Positions 27,561-36,485 are shown, counted from the first letter of the stretch. The stretch: DNA of 64,000 nucleotides from DATFNI01 sp963787205 (GCA_963787205.1 CAWBCD010000028.1:62001-126000); one strand, 5' to 3'. Notes: generated from the sequence alone by a model not told the origin. Translations and numbers: made by a program.

Positions 27561-27980
27561 TCAGGACATTTTAGCAGTCCATGATGTACAATGTCCATTG
27601 GGGTTAATAGGCCCTTTAAAGAGCTGACAACCACCGCATTTGTCACCGTATTTATCCTTCAGGAAGAAATTGCAATTGCTGCAATGTTTATCAGGATAAG
27701 GTGACTTATTTGTGTACTGCAGCGTCTTCCGGGTCTTCTGATCTTGTTCGGGGACGCCGCTGAGATCACTGCATGGACCTTCCGCGGTTGCATATTCGTC
27801 ACCTGACGCGGCTTTACTGGCTGTGTCACCTCCGGCTTGTGAGGATTGCATGGCTTGGTTACTGGCTTCTTTTTTACCGCCGCCGCATGCTGCCAATAGT
27901 GAGGTGGCACCCAGTCCGGCGATACCGGCAAAAGACAGTCTCTTTAAAAAATCCTTGCGAGTGATATTTTCGTTACTCAT
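27561..27980 (-). CDS. High-potential iron-sulfur protein (HiPIP), lipoprotein-like
   Basis: A 139-residue exported electron carrier. The N terminus TRKDFLKRLSFAGIAGLGAT is a Tat-like signal (RK in place of RR) and ends in LLAAC, a lipobox with Cys32. A linker rich in Ala/Ser/Gln (33-65) follows. The C-terminal HiPIP core has C100-x2-C103, C118 and C131 (HCSNCNFFL, CGGCQLFKGPINPNGHCTSW), the four ligands of a [4Fe-4S] cluster; an extra Cys at 115 is unusual. HiPIPs carry electrons from a bc-type or alternative complex III to oxidases or reaction centres; in Rhodothermus one feeds a terminal oxidase. It is monocistronic with its own terminator. Confidence 0.93.
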   Translation of the reverse strand: MSNENITRKDFLKRLSFAGIAGLGATSLLAACGGGKKEASNQAMQSSQAGGDTASKAASGDEYATAEGPCSDLSGVPEQDQKTRKTLQYTNKSPYPDKHCSNCNFFLKDKYGDKCGGCQLFKGPINPNGHCTSWTAKMS

Positions 27981-28178
27981 AAGATTACACCTTTTGGATG
28001 GTTATCAAAATTCACGCTATTCTATCAATTATACTACATAGATCAAATCTAAATTGATTTTCAGATCTATTTGCGGAATACCTTTCTATACACTTTGATA
28101 AAAGCGAGGCATTGATCCAAATATACGAAATATGACAGGTGAATAAATCCGTATTTGTGATGGTTCTCTCGACACCCT

Positions 28179-28433
28179 TTGGGTCATTTTTGTGATCAAC
28201 GGGGAAAAAGATATGGCCACCCTGCGACCGGTTTTACCACCATCGAAGGGCAGGGCAGCGCCGGTCGGGTCGATATCGTGTTCGCAGTGCTCAAAAGATC
28301 ACCAATCTGCAAGTATATTGAGATTATCAAGCAGTTCAATCCCAAAGCCTTTTATACGGTCGAGAATGTGAGATCAATCACTCAGTATCAGCCGTCCCTT
28401 CGCCGGCGATTTAGGCGTTTCCTGAATCCATAA
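28179..28433 (+). pseudogene. Remnant of a DUF2179/UPF0316-type protein (C-terminal part)
   Basis: About 70 codons resemble the C-terminal cytosolic domain of UPF0316/DUF5698 proteins: ATGFTTIEGQGSAGRVDIVF, AVLKRSPICKYIEIIKQFNP and KAFYTVENVRS. The membrane part that normally precedes it is absent; upstream sequence is AT-rich and non-coding. It is probably the debris of a deleted gene. The wider gap 27981-28489 shows nothing else beyond promoter-like AT-rich sequence. Confidence 0.6.
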
Positions 28434-28489
28434 CGATGATATGATGAGACTTGCTTTTGCTATTCGCCTGATTTGTAAATAGATTAGAT

Positions 28490-28510
28490 GTATAGACAAC
28501 TATATGTTTA
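28490..28510 (+). promoter_or_regulatory. Predicted operator of the GntR regulator (own promoter)
   Basis: TATAG-ACAA-CTATA is a perfect 5-bp dyad at 28491-28504, followed by TGTTTA; it lies 10-30 bases before the GntR start. The same half-site block ACAACTATA(T/C)GTTT is found upstream of glpK at 29643-29656. TATGTTTA (28503-28510) also resembles the Bacteroidota -7 element TAnnTTTG, so binding would block transcription (inference). Confidence 0.6.
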
Positions 28511-28519
28511 GCACGCTTC

Positions 28520-29305
28520 ATGGATATCCAACAACCTAATCTCGTACCCAAGTACTACCAGATATTCGAGGATTTGCTCGATGATATCCGGGAGGGCAAG
28601 TTTCAGGAGGGAGACCGCTTCCCCAGTGATACAGAATTGGTTGAACGATATGGTGTAAGCCGTGGTACGATCCGCGAGGCCGTAAAGCTTTTATTTCAAA
28701 AAGGATATTTGGTCCGTCAGCAGGGGAAGGGGACATTCGTTACCTACCATAAAATTCAACAGGATCCGGAAAGGTTGATCGGATTCACGGAGTTGATGAA
28801 AAAACACAATATGAAACCCTCCGCCCGCCTGATTGAAGTATCAACCCGGCAACCGGGACGCAGGGTTGCGAAACTGTTAAATCTTGATCCGGATGATAAG
28901 GTCGTGAAGATTCAACGGTTGCGTTTCGGCGATAACCAACCGCTGATTATAGAACGATCTTTTTTTGTATACAATCTGTTCCGTCCACTACTGGCTTTCG
29001 ATCTGGAGAACTCTTCTATCTTCGAACTTCTCTACAAGCACACCCCCATACGTCTCGGGGATGCCACGCAGAGTATCGAAGCCATCAGTGCAACTCAGTC
29101 GGAACAGGAGCTGCTCAATGTCCCGGTCGGTACCCCTCTTCTGCTGATCCGGCGATTAATCAAAACACGCGACGGTCAGTATTTCCAATACTCTGAAGAT
29201 GTGTACAGAAGCGACAGAATAAGCTTCTCAACCACCACCGGACCCTATGAATCCACGCACGATGAACACGGGCTGCCGTTCGATTTGATTGAGCACGATC
29301 TGTAA
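28520..29305 (+). CDS. GntR family regulator, HutC subfamily (UTRA domain)
   Basis: A 261-residue repressor or activator. The winged helix covers residues 8-75: PKYYQIFEDLLDDIREGKFQ, GDRFPSDTELVERYGVSRGT and IREAVKLLFQKGYLVRQQGK. The UTRA effector domain covers ~95-250: RLIEVSTRQPGRRVAKLLNL, KIQRLRFGDNQPLIIERSFF and LLLIRRLIKTRDGQYFQYSE. UTRA domains bind small metabolites such as sugar phosphates. It stands directly upstream of glpK, glpD and glpF on the same strand and shares an operator-like motif with glpK, so it very likely controls glycerol use, perhaps sensing glycerol-3-phosphate (inference). Usual glycerol regulators are of the DeoR or IclR type or GlpP. Confidence 0.92.
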   Translation: MDIQQPNLVPKYYQIFEDLLDDIREGKFQEGDRFPSDTELVERYGVSRGTIREAVKLLFQKGYLVRQQGKGTFVTYHKIQQDPERLIGFTELMKKHNMKPSARLIEVSTRQPGRRVAKLLNLDPDDKVVKIQRLRFGDNQPLIIERSFFVYNLFRPLLAFDLENSSIFELLYKHTPIRLGDATQSIEAISATQSEQELLNVPVGTPLLLIRRLIKTRDGQYFQYSEDVYRSDRISFSTTTGPYESTHDEHGLPFDLIEHDL

Positions 29306-29635
29306 TTAGCTTACAAAGCAGAAGAACCTGATCATATCCTTATCCCATTTGTAACTGTTTCTTCCCCAAAATCTTATACAATCCATTGCTATCCCGTAGG
29401 GATAATCTATTGGTAGTAAATCCAGACCCGTACCTGCCTGCCGTGCCGTCAGGTACGGTGTATGCCTTTGGAATGGCGTGTCCGCTTAAAGGATCAAGGT
29501 GTCCACACAAATAATCCTTATTGAGACCATAAGTTTTTTTTATCCCGAACGAATGGTATCATATTTTTTAGTTTTTTTTTGGGAAAAAGTAGTTGACAAG
29601 TTGAAAGCGGTTTCAGAAATTAAGACATGTTTGGT
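29306..29635. other. Intergenic region between the GntR gene and glpK
   Basis: It contains a hairpin CCGTACCTG/CAGGTACGG (29428-29458, 9-bp stem), possibly a terminator or REP-like unit, a TTGACA at 29593-29598, and long T-rich tracts at 29527-29580. No gene is seen. Confidence 0.55.
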
Positions 29636-29657
29636 TGTCTATACAACTATACGTTTG
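29636..29657 (+). promoter_or_regulatory. Predicted glpK operator overlapping a TAnnTTTG promoter element
   Basis: TGTCTATACAACTATACGTT carries the ACAACTATACGTTT block shared with the GntR gene upstream region. TACGTTTG (29650-29657) fits the Bacteroidota -7 consensus TAnnTTTG. A TTTG at 29630-29633 could be the -33 box but is a few bases too close. Confidence 0.6.
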
Positions 29658-29689
29658 GTTTTTTATGAACCCTAACCGGGGAGATGATC

Positions 29690-31189
29690 ATGGATAAGAA
29701 GTATGTTTTGGCGATTGACCAGGGGACGACAAGCTCGCGTGCAATTGTTTTTGATCATTCGGGTAAGATCGTATCGGTAGCTCAGAAGGAGTTTGAACAA
29801 CATTTCCCTCAGCCGGGCTGGGTTGAACACAACCCAAATGAGATATGGACCAGTCAGGCCGGTGTTATTGCAGAAGCTATCGCCAAAGCAGGGGCCAATG
29901 GTAAGAACATCGCCGGCATTGGCATAACGAATCAGAGAGAGACGACCATCGTGTGGGACCGGGAGACCGGGGAACCGGTGTATAATGCTATCGTATGGCA
30001 GGATCGGCGTACATCTGAATATTGTGATGAGCTAAAAGAACAGGGTCGGCTGGAAGAGATACAGAAAAAAACGGGTCTGATCATCGATTCCTATTTCTCA
30101 GGGACCAAAATCAAATGGATACTCGATCATGTGGACGGTGCCCGCGAAAGAGCAGAATCGGGGAAGCTGGCATTTGGAAATGTCGATAGCTGGCTTGTCT
30201 GGAAACTGACGCAGGGTGAAAAGCATATCACGGATGAGACCAACGCCTCCCGTACGATGCTGTTTAACATTCGCAATCGGCAGTGGGACGACGAGCTTCT
30301 TGACCTGATGGATATTCCCAAAAGCATGCTGCCCGAGGTGCATTCTTCAAGCGAGGTGTACGGAGTTACGAAGACCACCATTTTTGCTCATGAAGTGCCA
30401 ATTGCAGGCATTGCAGGCGACCAACAATCCGCTCTGTTTGGTCAAATGTGCCTGCAGCCCGGCATGCTGAAAAACACCTACGGTACCGGTGCCTTTATTA
30501 TGTTCAACACCGGCGAGAAGCCGATCCCATCCCAAAACAACTTGCTTACAACGATTGCCTGGCGCCGCAATAACATCACCCATTATGCCCTGGAAGGTAG
30601 TATTTTCATTGCCGGAGCGGTCGTGCAGTGGCTGCGTGATGGACTGGGTATCATCAGATCTTCTTCGGATGTTGAAAAACTGGCAACGACCGTTGATGAC
30701 AATGGAGGCGTCTATTTTGTGCCTGCTTTTGCCGGCCTTGGGGCGCCACACTGGGATCAATTTGCCCGTGGCACCATTGTTGGATTGACACGCGGAAGTA
30801 CCTCTGGTCATATCGCCCGGGCTGCACTCGAGTCGATCGCCTTTCAGACACGCGACGTGCTGAAGGCCATGGAATCGGATTCAGGCATCGAAATCAAAGA
30901 ACTGCGCGTGGATGGAGGCGCCACGGTTAACAACACCCTGATGCAGTTCCAGTCAGATATCCTCGGGATTCCATTGGTCAGGCCAAAGGTTTCCGAGACG
31001 ACGGCATTGGGTGCTGCTTATCTGGCTGGATTGGCGGTCGGTTTCTGGAAGGATACCGAAGAAATCAAGGATCAGTGGCAGGTAGACAAGCGATTTGAAC
31101 CAAAAATGCCAGCCTCAAAGGTCAATGCAATAACGGCTACTTGGCATAAAGCCGTAGAAAAATCGAAATCATGGATAGATAAATCCTGA
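29690..31189 (+). CDS. glpK: Glycerol kinase
   Basis: 499 residues; glycerol + ATP to glycerol-3-phosphate, cytoplasmic, FGGY family. N-terminal YVLAIDQGTTSSRAIVFDHS, then FPQPGWVEHNPNEIW, GIGITNQRETTIVWDRETGE (with catalytic NQRET), NAIVWQDRRTSEYC, DSYFSGTKIKWILDHV, IAGIAGDQQSALFGQMC and the FGGY signature region ELRVDGGATVNNTLMQFQSD. The start at 29690 is preferred over the in-frame ATG at 29684 because GGGGAG is then six bases away. It is the first gene of the glpK-glpD-glpF operon. Confidence 0.98.
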   Translation: MDKKYVLAIDQGTTSSRAIVFDHSGKIVSVAQKEFEQHFPQPGWVEHNPNEIWTSQAGVIAEAIAKAGANGKNIAGIGITNQRETTIVWDRETGEPVYNAIVWQDRRTSEYCDELKEQGRLEEIQKKTGLIIDSYFSGTKIKWILDHVDGARERAESGKLAFGNVDSWLVWKLTQGEKHITDETNASRTMLFNIRNRQWDDELLDLMDIPKSMLPEVHSSSEVYGVTKTTIFAHEVPIAGIAGDQQSALFGQMCLQPGMLKNTYGTGAFIMFNTGEKPIPSQNNLLTTIAWRRNNITHYALEGSIFIAGAVVQWLRDGLGIIRSSSDVEKLATTVDDNGGVYFVPAFAGLGAPHWDQFARGTIVGLTRGSTSGHIARAALESIAFQTRDVLKAMESDSGIEIKELRVDGGATVNNTLMQFQSDILGIPLVRPKVSETTALGAAYLAGLAVGFWKDTEEIKDQWQVDKRFEPKMPASKVNAITATWHKAVEKSKSWIDKS

Positions 31190-31216
31190 TTAATCAACAT
31201 CAAACGGAGAGATTCT

Positions 31217-32776
31217 ATGGACCGAAGCAAACTAATTCAGTCAGTAAAAAATAATACCGGATACTGGGATGTGCTGGTTATCGGCGGCGGAGCAACAGGA
31301 CTCGGCGTTGCCGTCGATTCTTCGTCAAGAGGATACAAAACGCTGCTTCTTGAGATGCATGATTTTGCGAAGGCCACATCCAGTCGCAGTACCAAACTGG
31401 TACACGGGGGCGTCCGGTACCTGCAGCAGGGGGATGTGTCACTGGTAATAGAGGCACTGCACGAAAGAGGGTTGTTGATTCAAAATGCCCCTCACCTGGT
31501 AAGCAATCAGGCCTTCATCGTACCCAGTTACGAATGGTGGAACGGACCTTTTTACGGGGTTGGCATGAAGGTATATGACTTGCTGGCGGGGAAACTGGGA
31601 CTGGGTCCATCTAAAGTCCTTTCCCGGGAGGAAACAATGAAACTGATCCCGACACTGGAACCAGACGGGTTGCGGGGCGGGGTCATCTATTACGACGGTC
31701 AGTTTGACGATTCGCGGCTTGCAATCAACCTTGCCCAGACGGTTTATGATCTTGGCGGAATACCGATCAATTATATGAAAGTAACGGATCTGTTGAAGTC
31801 GAAAAACCTTATAGACGGGGTAAAGGCTGAGGACATGGAGTCAGGCGAATCCTATGATATAAATGCAAGGGTCGTGATCAATGCCACCGGCATATTCGCC
31901 GATTCCATAATACACATGGACCAGCCGGAAGCACCGCAGCTTGTTCAGCCCGCACAAGGGGTCCATATCGTACTTGACAAAGATTTTTTGCCGGGTGATT
32001 CGGCTATTATGGTGCCGCATACCGATGATGGCCGTGTCCTCTTTGCCGTACCCTGGCATGATAAAGTGATTGTGGGTACAACCGATACCCCGATGAAACA
32101 AGCGGTGCTTGAACCCCGGCCTCTTGATGAAGAGGTATCGTTTATTCTGAGGCATGCAGCAAAATATATGTCCAAAGATCCTACACGTTCGGATGTTCTC
32201 AGTGCATTTGCCGGACTTCGGCCACTTGTAAAACCGCCTGATGCCAAGAATACGTCTGAAATATCGCGCAGTCATCATTTACAGGTTTCCGAGGCGGGGC
32301 TGGTGACGATTGCCGGTGGAAAATGGACGACCTATCGTAAAATGGGAGAAGACACGGTCGATCAGGCGGCTATCGTCGCCGGATTGAATGAAAGGGAATG
32401 CCAGACGACCAATCTCAGGATACATGGATGGCTGAAAAATGTTGATCGAACCAACCATCTGTATGTATACGGTTCCGATTCGGTCAGCATCCGGAAAATT
32501 ATTGATGAACAACCCAATTACGCCGAAAAAATTCATGATCATCTGCCCTATATAAAGGCAGAGGTTGTGTGGGCCGTCCGGAATGAGATGGCCCGGACGG
32601 TAGAAGATGTACTTGCACGGCGGACACGGTCTTTATTACTCGATGCACGTGCGAGTATCGAAATGGCTCCGGAAGTAGCGCGGTTAATGGCCGCCGAACT
32701 GGGGCGCGACGAGCAGTGGCAAACCGACCAGGTGAACGAGTATCGGGAACTGGCACAGGGGTACATCCTGACCTGA
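31217..32776 (+). CDS. glpD: FAD-dependent glycerol-3-phosphate dehydrogenase
   Basis: 519 residues; oxidises glycerol-3-phosphate to dihydroxyacetone phosphate, passing electrons to the quinone pool at the inner membrane. FAD-binding GxGxxG: DVLVIGGGATGLGVAVDSSS (residues ~15-34). The signature ATSSRSTKLVHGGVRYLQQG follows, then VVINATGIFADSI, GTTDTPMKQAVLEPRP, SAFAGLRPLVKPPD and IAGGKWTTYRKMGEDTVD. The DAO_C helical domain fills the C terminus. GGAGAG lies 5 bases before the ATG. It sits 27 bp after glpK. Confidence 0.97.
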   Translation: MDRSKLIQSVKNNTGYWDVLVIGGGATGLGVAVDSSSRGYKTLLLEMHDFAKATSSRSTKLVHGGVRYLQQGDVSLVIEALHERGLLIQNAPHLVSNQAFIVPSYEWWNGPFYGVGMKVYDLLAGKLGLGPSKVLSREETMKLIPTLEPDGLRGGVIYYDGQFDDSRLAINLAQTVYDLGGIPINYMKVTDLLKSKNLIDGVKAEDMESGESYDINARVVINATGIFADSIIHMDQPEAPQLVQPAQGVHIVLDKDFLPGDSAIMVPHTDDGRVLFAVPWHDKVIVGTTDTPMKQAVLEPRPLDEEVSFILRHAAKYMSKDPTRSDVLSAFAGLRPLVKPPDAKNTSEISRSHHLQVSEAGLVTIAGGKWTTYRKMGEDTVDQAAIVAGLNERECQTTNLRIHGWLKNVDRTNHLYVYGSDSVSIRKIIDEQPNYAEKIHDHLPYIKAEVVWAVRNEMARTVEDVLARRTRSLLLDARASIEMAPEVARLMAAELGRDEQWQTDQVNEYRELAQGYILT

Positions 32777-32856
32777 ACTCATGAGACGGTCAATGCATAT
32801 TGCTGATGGCTATTCTTTTATTTCGACTATTATCCATTTAACTCGCGGGAATACAT

Positions 32857-33570
32857 ATGCTGGAAAAATTTGTTGGTGAAGTGCTGGGGACATTCCTCCT
32901 GGTCATCCTTGGTGATGGTGTTGTGGCTAACGTGCTGCTGAATAAGACAAAAGGAAACGGAGCCGGCTGGATAGTGATAACATGGGGATGGGGCATGGGC
33001 GTGTTTGTTGGTGTGTTTGCAGTCGCATCGATTAGCGGTGCCCACATAAATCCGGCTGTGACTATTGGTCTGGCTGTAGCCGGCAAGTTTCCCTGGTCGG
33101 AAGTACCGATATACATACTGGGGCAAATGATCGGTGCAATGATTGGAGCCGCTCTCGTTTTTGTTCAATACAAAAATCATTTTAGGGAGACAGAGGACCA
33201 GGATCTCAAGCTGGCTGTTTTTTGTACGGGACCCAACATACGTGACTACTTCAGCAATTTTATTTCAGAAGTTATTGGAACTTTTATCCTGATTCTTGGT
33301 GTGCTTTACATTGCAGTACCTAATGTTGGATTAGGTGCAATCAGCGCGTTGCCGGTAGCGCTGCTGGTTTTTTCCATCGGTCTCTCGCTTGGGGGTACGA
33401 CAGGTTATGCGATTAACCCCGCCAGGGATTTGGGACCCCGGATCATGCACGCGCTGCTGCCAGTCCATAATAAAAGGGACAGCGACTGGGCCTATTCCTG
33501 GATACCGGTATTAGGACCCATTGTCGGTGCTATCATTGCTGCCTTGGTCTATATGGCTCTGCCATTGTAA
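32857..33570 (+). CDS. glpF: Aquaglyceroporin, MIP family
   Basis: 237 residues, six transmembrane helices plus two half-helices. Both NPA boxes are present: GAHINPAVTIGLAVAG and TTGYAINPARDLGPRIMHAL. The Asp after the second box (NPARD) is the GlpF-type residue that favours glycerol over water. It lets glycerol enter the cytoplasm for GlpK. Located 80 bp downstream of glpD, closing the glycerol operon. Confidence 0.96.
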   Translation: MLEKFVGEVLGTFLLVILGDGVVANVLLNKTKGNGAGWIVITWGWGMGVFVGVFAVASISGAHINPAVTIGLAVAGKFPWSEVPIYILGQMIGAMIGAALVFVQYKNHFRETEDQDLKLAVFCTGPNIRDYFSNFISEVIGTFILILGVLYIAVPNVGLGAISALPVALLVFSIGLSLGGTTGYAINPARDLGPRIMHALLPVHNKRDSDWAYSWIPVLGPIVGAIIAALVYMALPL

Positions 33571-33587
33571 AAAGAAATTCGGTGAAT

Positions 33588-33645
33588 GGATGATTGAACG
33601 AATGAAACAGGTCCTGCATTCAATTGATTATCCATTCAATCATCC
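33588..33645 (+). repeat. Inverted repeat after glpF
   Basis: GGATGATTGAA (33588-33598) and TTCAATCATCC (33635-33645) pair over 11 bp around a 36-base loop. No proper T-run follows (TGTTTGTTG), so it is only a possible terminator for the glycerol operon. Confidence 0.5.
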
Positions 33646-33759
33646 TGTTTGTTGCCTCCCTGGTTAAAGCCAAATTCAGAGATAATAGATTTGGCTCTAT
33701 ATAGTTATATCCTGTAAAAGGAATGGTCATTAAGGATTATTATTTAGTGAGGTGACATC

Positions 33760-34098
33760 ATGCCGTATCTAAAAATTCAGACAAACCAGCAGATTGCTCA
33801 GCAAGATGAGGTCATAAAGAAGGTATCGGGGATCATTGCAAGTCAACTGGGCAAATCAGAGAAGTACGTGATGGTTGCCCTCGAACCCGATTTCAGGATG
33901 TCGTTTGCCGGAAGCACCGAGCCCGCTGCATTTCTTCAGCTCAAGAGTATAGGGCTGCCTGAATCCCGGACCAAAGAGATTTCATCCACCCTTTGCGGGT
34001 TTCTCGAAAAGGAATTGGGGATTCCCCAAAATCGCATATACATCGAATTTACTGATGTAGAGCGATCGTACTGGGGATGGAACGGCAGCACATTTTAG
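33760..34098 (+). CDS. MIF-like tautomerase family protein
   Basis: 112 residues, the normal length for the MIF group. The catalytic Pro follows the initiator Met (MPYLKIQTNQ). SEKYVMVALEPDFRMSFAGS and NRIYIEFTDVERSYWGWNGS match the MIF/phenylpyruvate tautomerase pattern. The protein is a small trimeric cytoplasmic enzyme whose bacterial substrate is generally unknown. Possible ribosome-binding site GAGGTG about 7 bases before the ATG. Confidence 0.88.
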   Translation: MPYLKIQTNQQIAQQDEVIKKVSGIIASQLGKSEKYVMVALEPDFRMSFAGSTEPAAFLQLKSIGLPESRTKEISSTLCGFLEKELGIPQNRIYIEFTDVERSYWGWNGSTF

Positions 34099-34164
34099 AC
34101 GCTGTCCCGACATGCTAACTACTTTCTTCCTCAAGAAACTGTGTCAATATTATCTGTAAAAAAA

Positions 34165-34290
34165 AATGACTATCCGCAAATAGTACAACCACTGCATAAC
34201 AGGGGTTTTACAGCCGGGATTCTCTGGAAACCACATCCCGATTCATCGGGAAAAACAGACACGATGTTCACAGAGAAATAAGGCTGAATC
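34165..34290. mobile_element. MITE-like element, partial and inverted relative to copy 3
   Basis: Begins AATGACTATCCGCAAATAGT. The stretch to GAGAAATAAGGCTGAATC matches the reverse complement of the right half of the element at 24156-24374 (for example GGGATTCTCTGGA, GATTCATCGGGAAAA and ATGTTCACAGAGAAATAAGG). The other end is missing. It occupies the gap after the tautomerase gene; the rest of 34291-34528 shows only AT-rich promoter-like sequence. Confidence 0.75.
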
Positions 34291-34528
34291 TTTCAGATCG
34301 TTTTTATTTGACAATGGGCTTTTCATGAAAACTGACCTGATGACGGACTGATATAAAACCGACCTATCACCTGATAAGCCAATATCCTCGCCAGGCAGAA
34401 TGAATCCCAAAATAAAGAATTCACCCCATCTATTGCCTGTTTACCCAGACACACATTGGGAGATGCAAATCTATACATTAATATACTTTTGCTAGAAAGT
34501 TTTAACCTTAAACAATACCCCAAAAATC

Positions 34529-35365
34529 ATGATTAATCATTACAAGGAGATTACTAAATGGAGCCTGGTTACGGCTTTTGTCGTAATGCTCTCCGGGTGT
34601 GGACTCATAAATAAAAGTCATACCAGCACCCAGAAACAGGTAAATGTCTATATGAAGACCAATGCGTCTGCCAAAACATATTCCAACCCAAATGGTTTGT
34701 CAGAGGTATCGCAGACATCAACACCTGATTCAACCCTCAAACTGACCAGTGTTTCCATGTATGTTAAAGCGATGATGTTGAAAGGCATCATGACTGACAC
34801 GACCAATGGTGTCCAGGATTCGATGTCGCATGGTGATGATGATATGTGGGATCATTATAAGGCGAATGCGCTTACTTTCAGTCAAAAGAATTTTGTAGTG
34901 AATCTACCGCTTAATCAGGATAGTGTGATGATTTCGACCAGCCAGGTTCCGAGTGGAAAATATTATGGCTTGTTTATGCATATCAGCAGACCGGATTCGG
35001 CAGATTCAGCTAAGTTTCCTGATTTCGTTTCCGGATCATCCTGGAAGGACCGGTATTCGCTGATCGTTAAAGGGACCTATAACGGTCAGGATTTTGTCTA
35101 CAAATCGCACCGCAATTTTATCATAGGCATGCCCATCAATCCGCCAGTGACGATTACCGATTCAACAGCCAGCGTAAATGTAAAGTTGACGGTGAATACC
35201 TCTAAATGGTTCATCAATCCATGGACAGGTAAGGTGATCGATCCTACCGATTCCACCAAATTCCGTATGATAGACTGGACAATTATGAGATCATTTTTTG
35301 CCCATTGCGGTGAACATGATTATGAGTATGAAGGCGGCTTCGGCGGATGGGGCCACCATCACTAA
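34529..35365 (+). CDS. DUF4382 lipoprotein, paralogue 1
   Basis: 278 residues. Signal peptide with lipobox (WSLVTAFVVMLSGC, Cys at ~24), so it is probably attached to the outer membrane. The DUF4382 beta-rich domain follows: KQVNVYMKTNASAKTYSNPN, LKLTSVSMYVKAMML, FVVNLPLNQDSVMISTSQVP and SGKYYGLFMHISRPDSADSA. The end is His/Gly-rich (GGWGHHH), possibly metal binding. A short insert rich in Asp/His (MSHGDDDMWDHYK) is absent in paralogue 2. Function of the family is unknown. It has its own terminator. Confidence 0.85.
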   Translation: MINHYKEITKWSLVTAFVVMLSGCGLINKSHTSTQKQVNVYMKTNASAKTYSNPNGLSEVSQTSTPDSTLKLTSVSMYVKAMMLKGIMTDTTNGVQDSMSHGDDDMWDHYKANALTFSQKNFVVNLPLNQDSVMISTSQVPSGKYYGLFMHISRPDSADSAKFPDFVSGSSWKDRYSLIVKGTYNGQDFVYKSHRNFIIGMPINPPVTITDSTASVNVKLTVNTSKWFINPWTGKVIDPTDSTKFRMIDWTIMRSFFAHCGEHDYEYEGGFGGWGHHH

Positions 35366-35394
35366 GTAAATAAATCCCTTTTATTTTTTCACAA

Positions 35395-35426
35395 AACCCC
35401 GTGTCAAAAGGCACGGGGTTTTTTTT
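35395..35426 (+). terminator. Intrinsic terminator of DUF4382 gene 1
   Basis: Stem AACCCCGTG (35395-35403) / CACGGGGTT (35412-35420) with an 8-base loop and eight T residues. The remaining gap to 35690 holds no gene and should contain the promoter of the second paralogue. Confidence 0.92.
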
Positions 35427-35690
35427 AATCAAGAGTCTGGCATATCTATCCTTACGGTGTTGAATTAGGGGAATATGATGACCTCCATCAGATAGACCAC
35501 CATTCTAAGCGGCTATTCATCCCGATCCGGATAAAAAAATCTTATCCGTCAATTCGATATATCCCCCGTAAGGCAACTTTTAATAAGAAAAATGAATCCT
35601 TTTAATGTTAAAGCTTGCCATTAATTAGATTTATATCTACATATAGATGCGTGTCTAACTACGTCTACAACATTAAGTTACCCCTCTAAA

Positions 35691-36485
35691 ATGAATAAAT
35701 ACTTGAAAAAAGGTTACTGGTGGAGTCTGTTAGTCGGACTTCTAATGATGATTGGTGGTTGTAATGTCACTAATAATAATAGTCAACCCGGGGCAAAGCC
35801 GGTAAATGTCTACATGCAGACAAAGGCTAGCGGAACAACGTATTCCAATCCGTATGGTCTGTCTGAAGTGCCAGGTACCGCTGCCGTTGATTCGACATTG
35901 AAACTGACAAGTGTGTCGATATTTGTCAAGAAACTCAGGCTCAAAAGTGTTACCGAGGATTCTCTTGATTTCCAACAACAGAATCTGGTGGTAGATCTTC
36001 CCCTTGGCAAGGATAGCGTTCAGATCTCAACAAAAGCTGTTCCACAGGGTTCTTACGACGGACTGAGTTTACATGTAGGAAAACCGGCCTATGCAGATTC
36101 GTCAAAATATCCTGATTTTGTCGCAGGCCCGTCCGAACATCAGCGATATTCGATGATCATCAGCGGTACGTATAAAGGGAAGAGCTTTACCTACAAAGTT
36201 CATCATGAGTTCGAATTCGAATTAAAGCTCAATCCCCCGTTGGTCATCAGTGATTCGACGGTCAGCGTTGACGTGAACCTGTTGGTAGATACATCCAAAT
36301 GGTTTGTTAATAAGGAGACGGGTGCCACTCTTGATCCGACCAATCCGGATGATCTTGAACAGATTGTCGAGAATATCGATTCATCTTTTGAAGCCCACAG
36401 AAGGGAGCATGAAAGAGAAGACAACCACAACAGCAACCACGACAGTGGAAGTGGTTCGGGAAATAACAGTGATGGCGGTAATTAA
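35691..36485 (+). CDS. DUF4382 lipoprotein, paralogue 2
   Basis: 264 residues, clearly a duplicate of the upstream gene: lipobox LLMMIGGC (Cys ~24), then KPVNVYMQTKASGTTYSNPY, LKLTSVSIFVKKLRLK, LVVDLPLGKDSVQISTKAVP and VDVNLLVDTSKWFVNKETG. The last ~35 residues are a hydrophilic low-complexity tail (HEREDNHNSNHDSGSGSGNN). This divergence of the tail, together with the separate terminators, suggests two independently expressed proteins with one fold. Confidence 0.85.
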   Translation: MNKYLKKGYWWSLLVGLLMMIGGCNVTNNNSQPGAKPVNVYMQTKASGTTYSNPYGLSEVPGTAAVDSTLKLTSVSIFVKKLRLKSVTEDSLDFQQQNLVVDLPLGKDSVQISTKAVPQGSYDGLSLHVGKPAYADSSKYPDFVAGPSEHQRYSMIISGTYKGKSFTYKVHHEFEFELKLNPPLVISDSTVSVDVNLLVDTSKWFVNKETGATLDPTNPDDLEQIVENIDSSFEAHRREHEREDNHNSNHDSGSGSGNNSDGGN

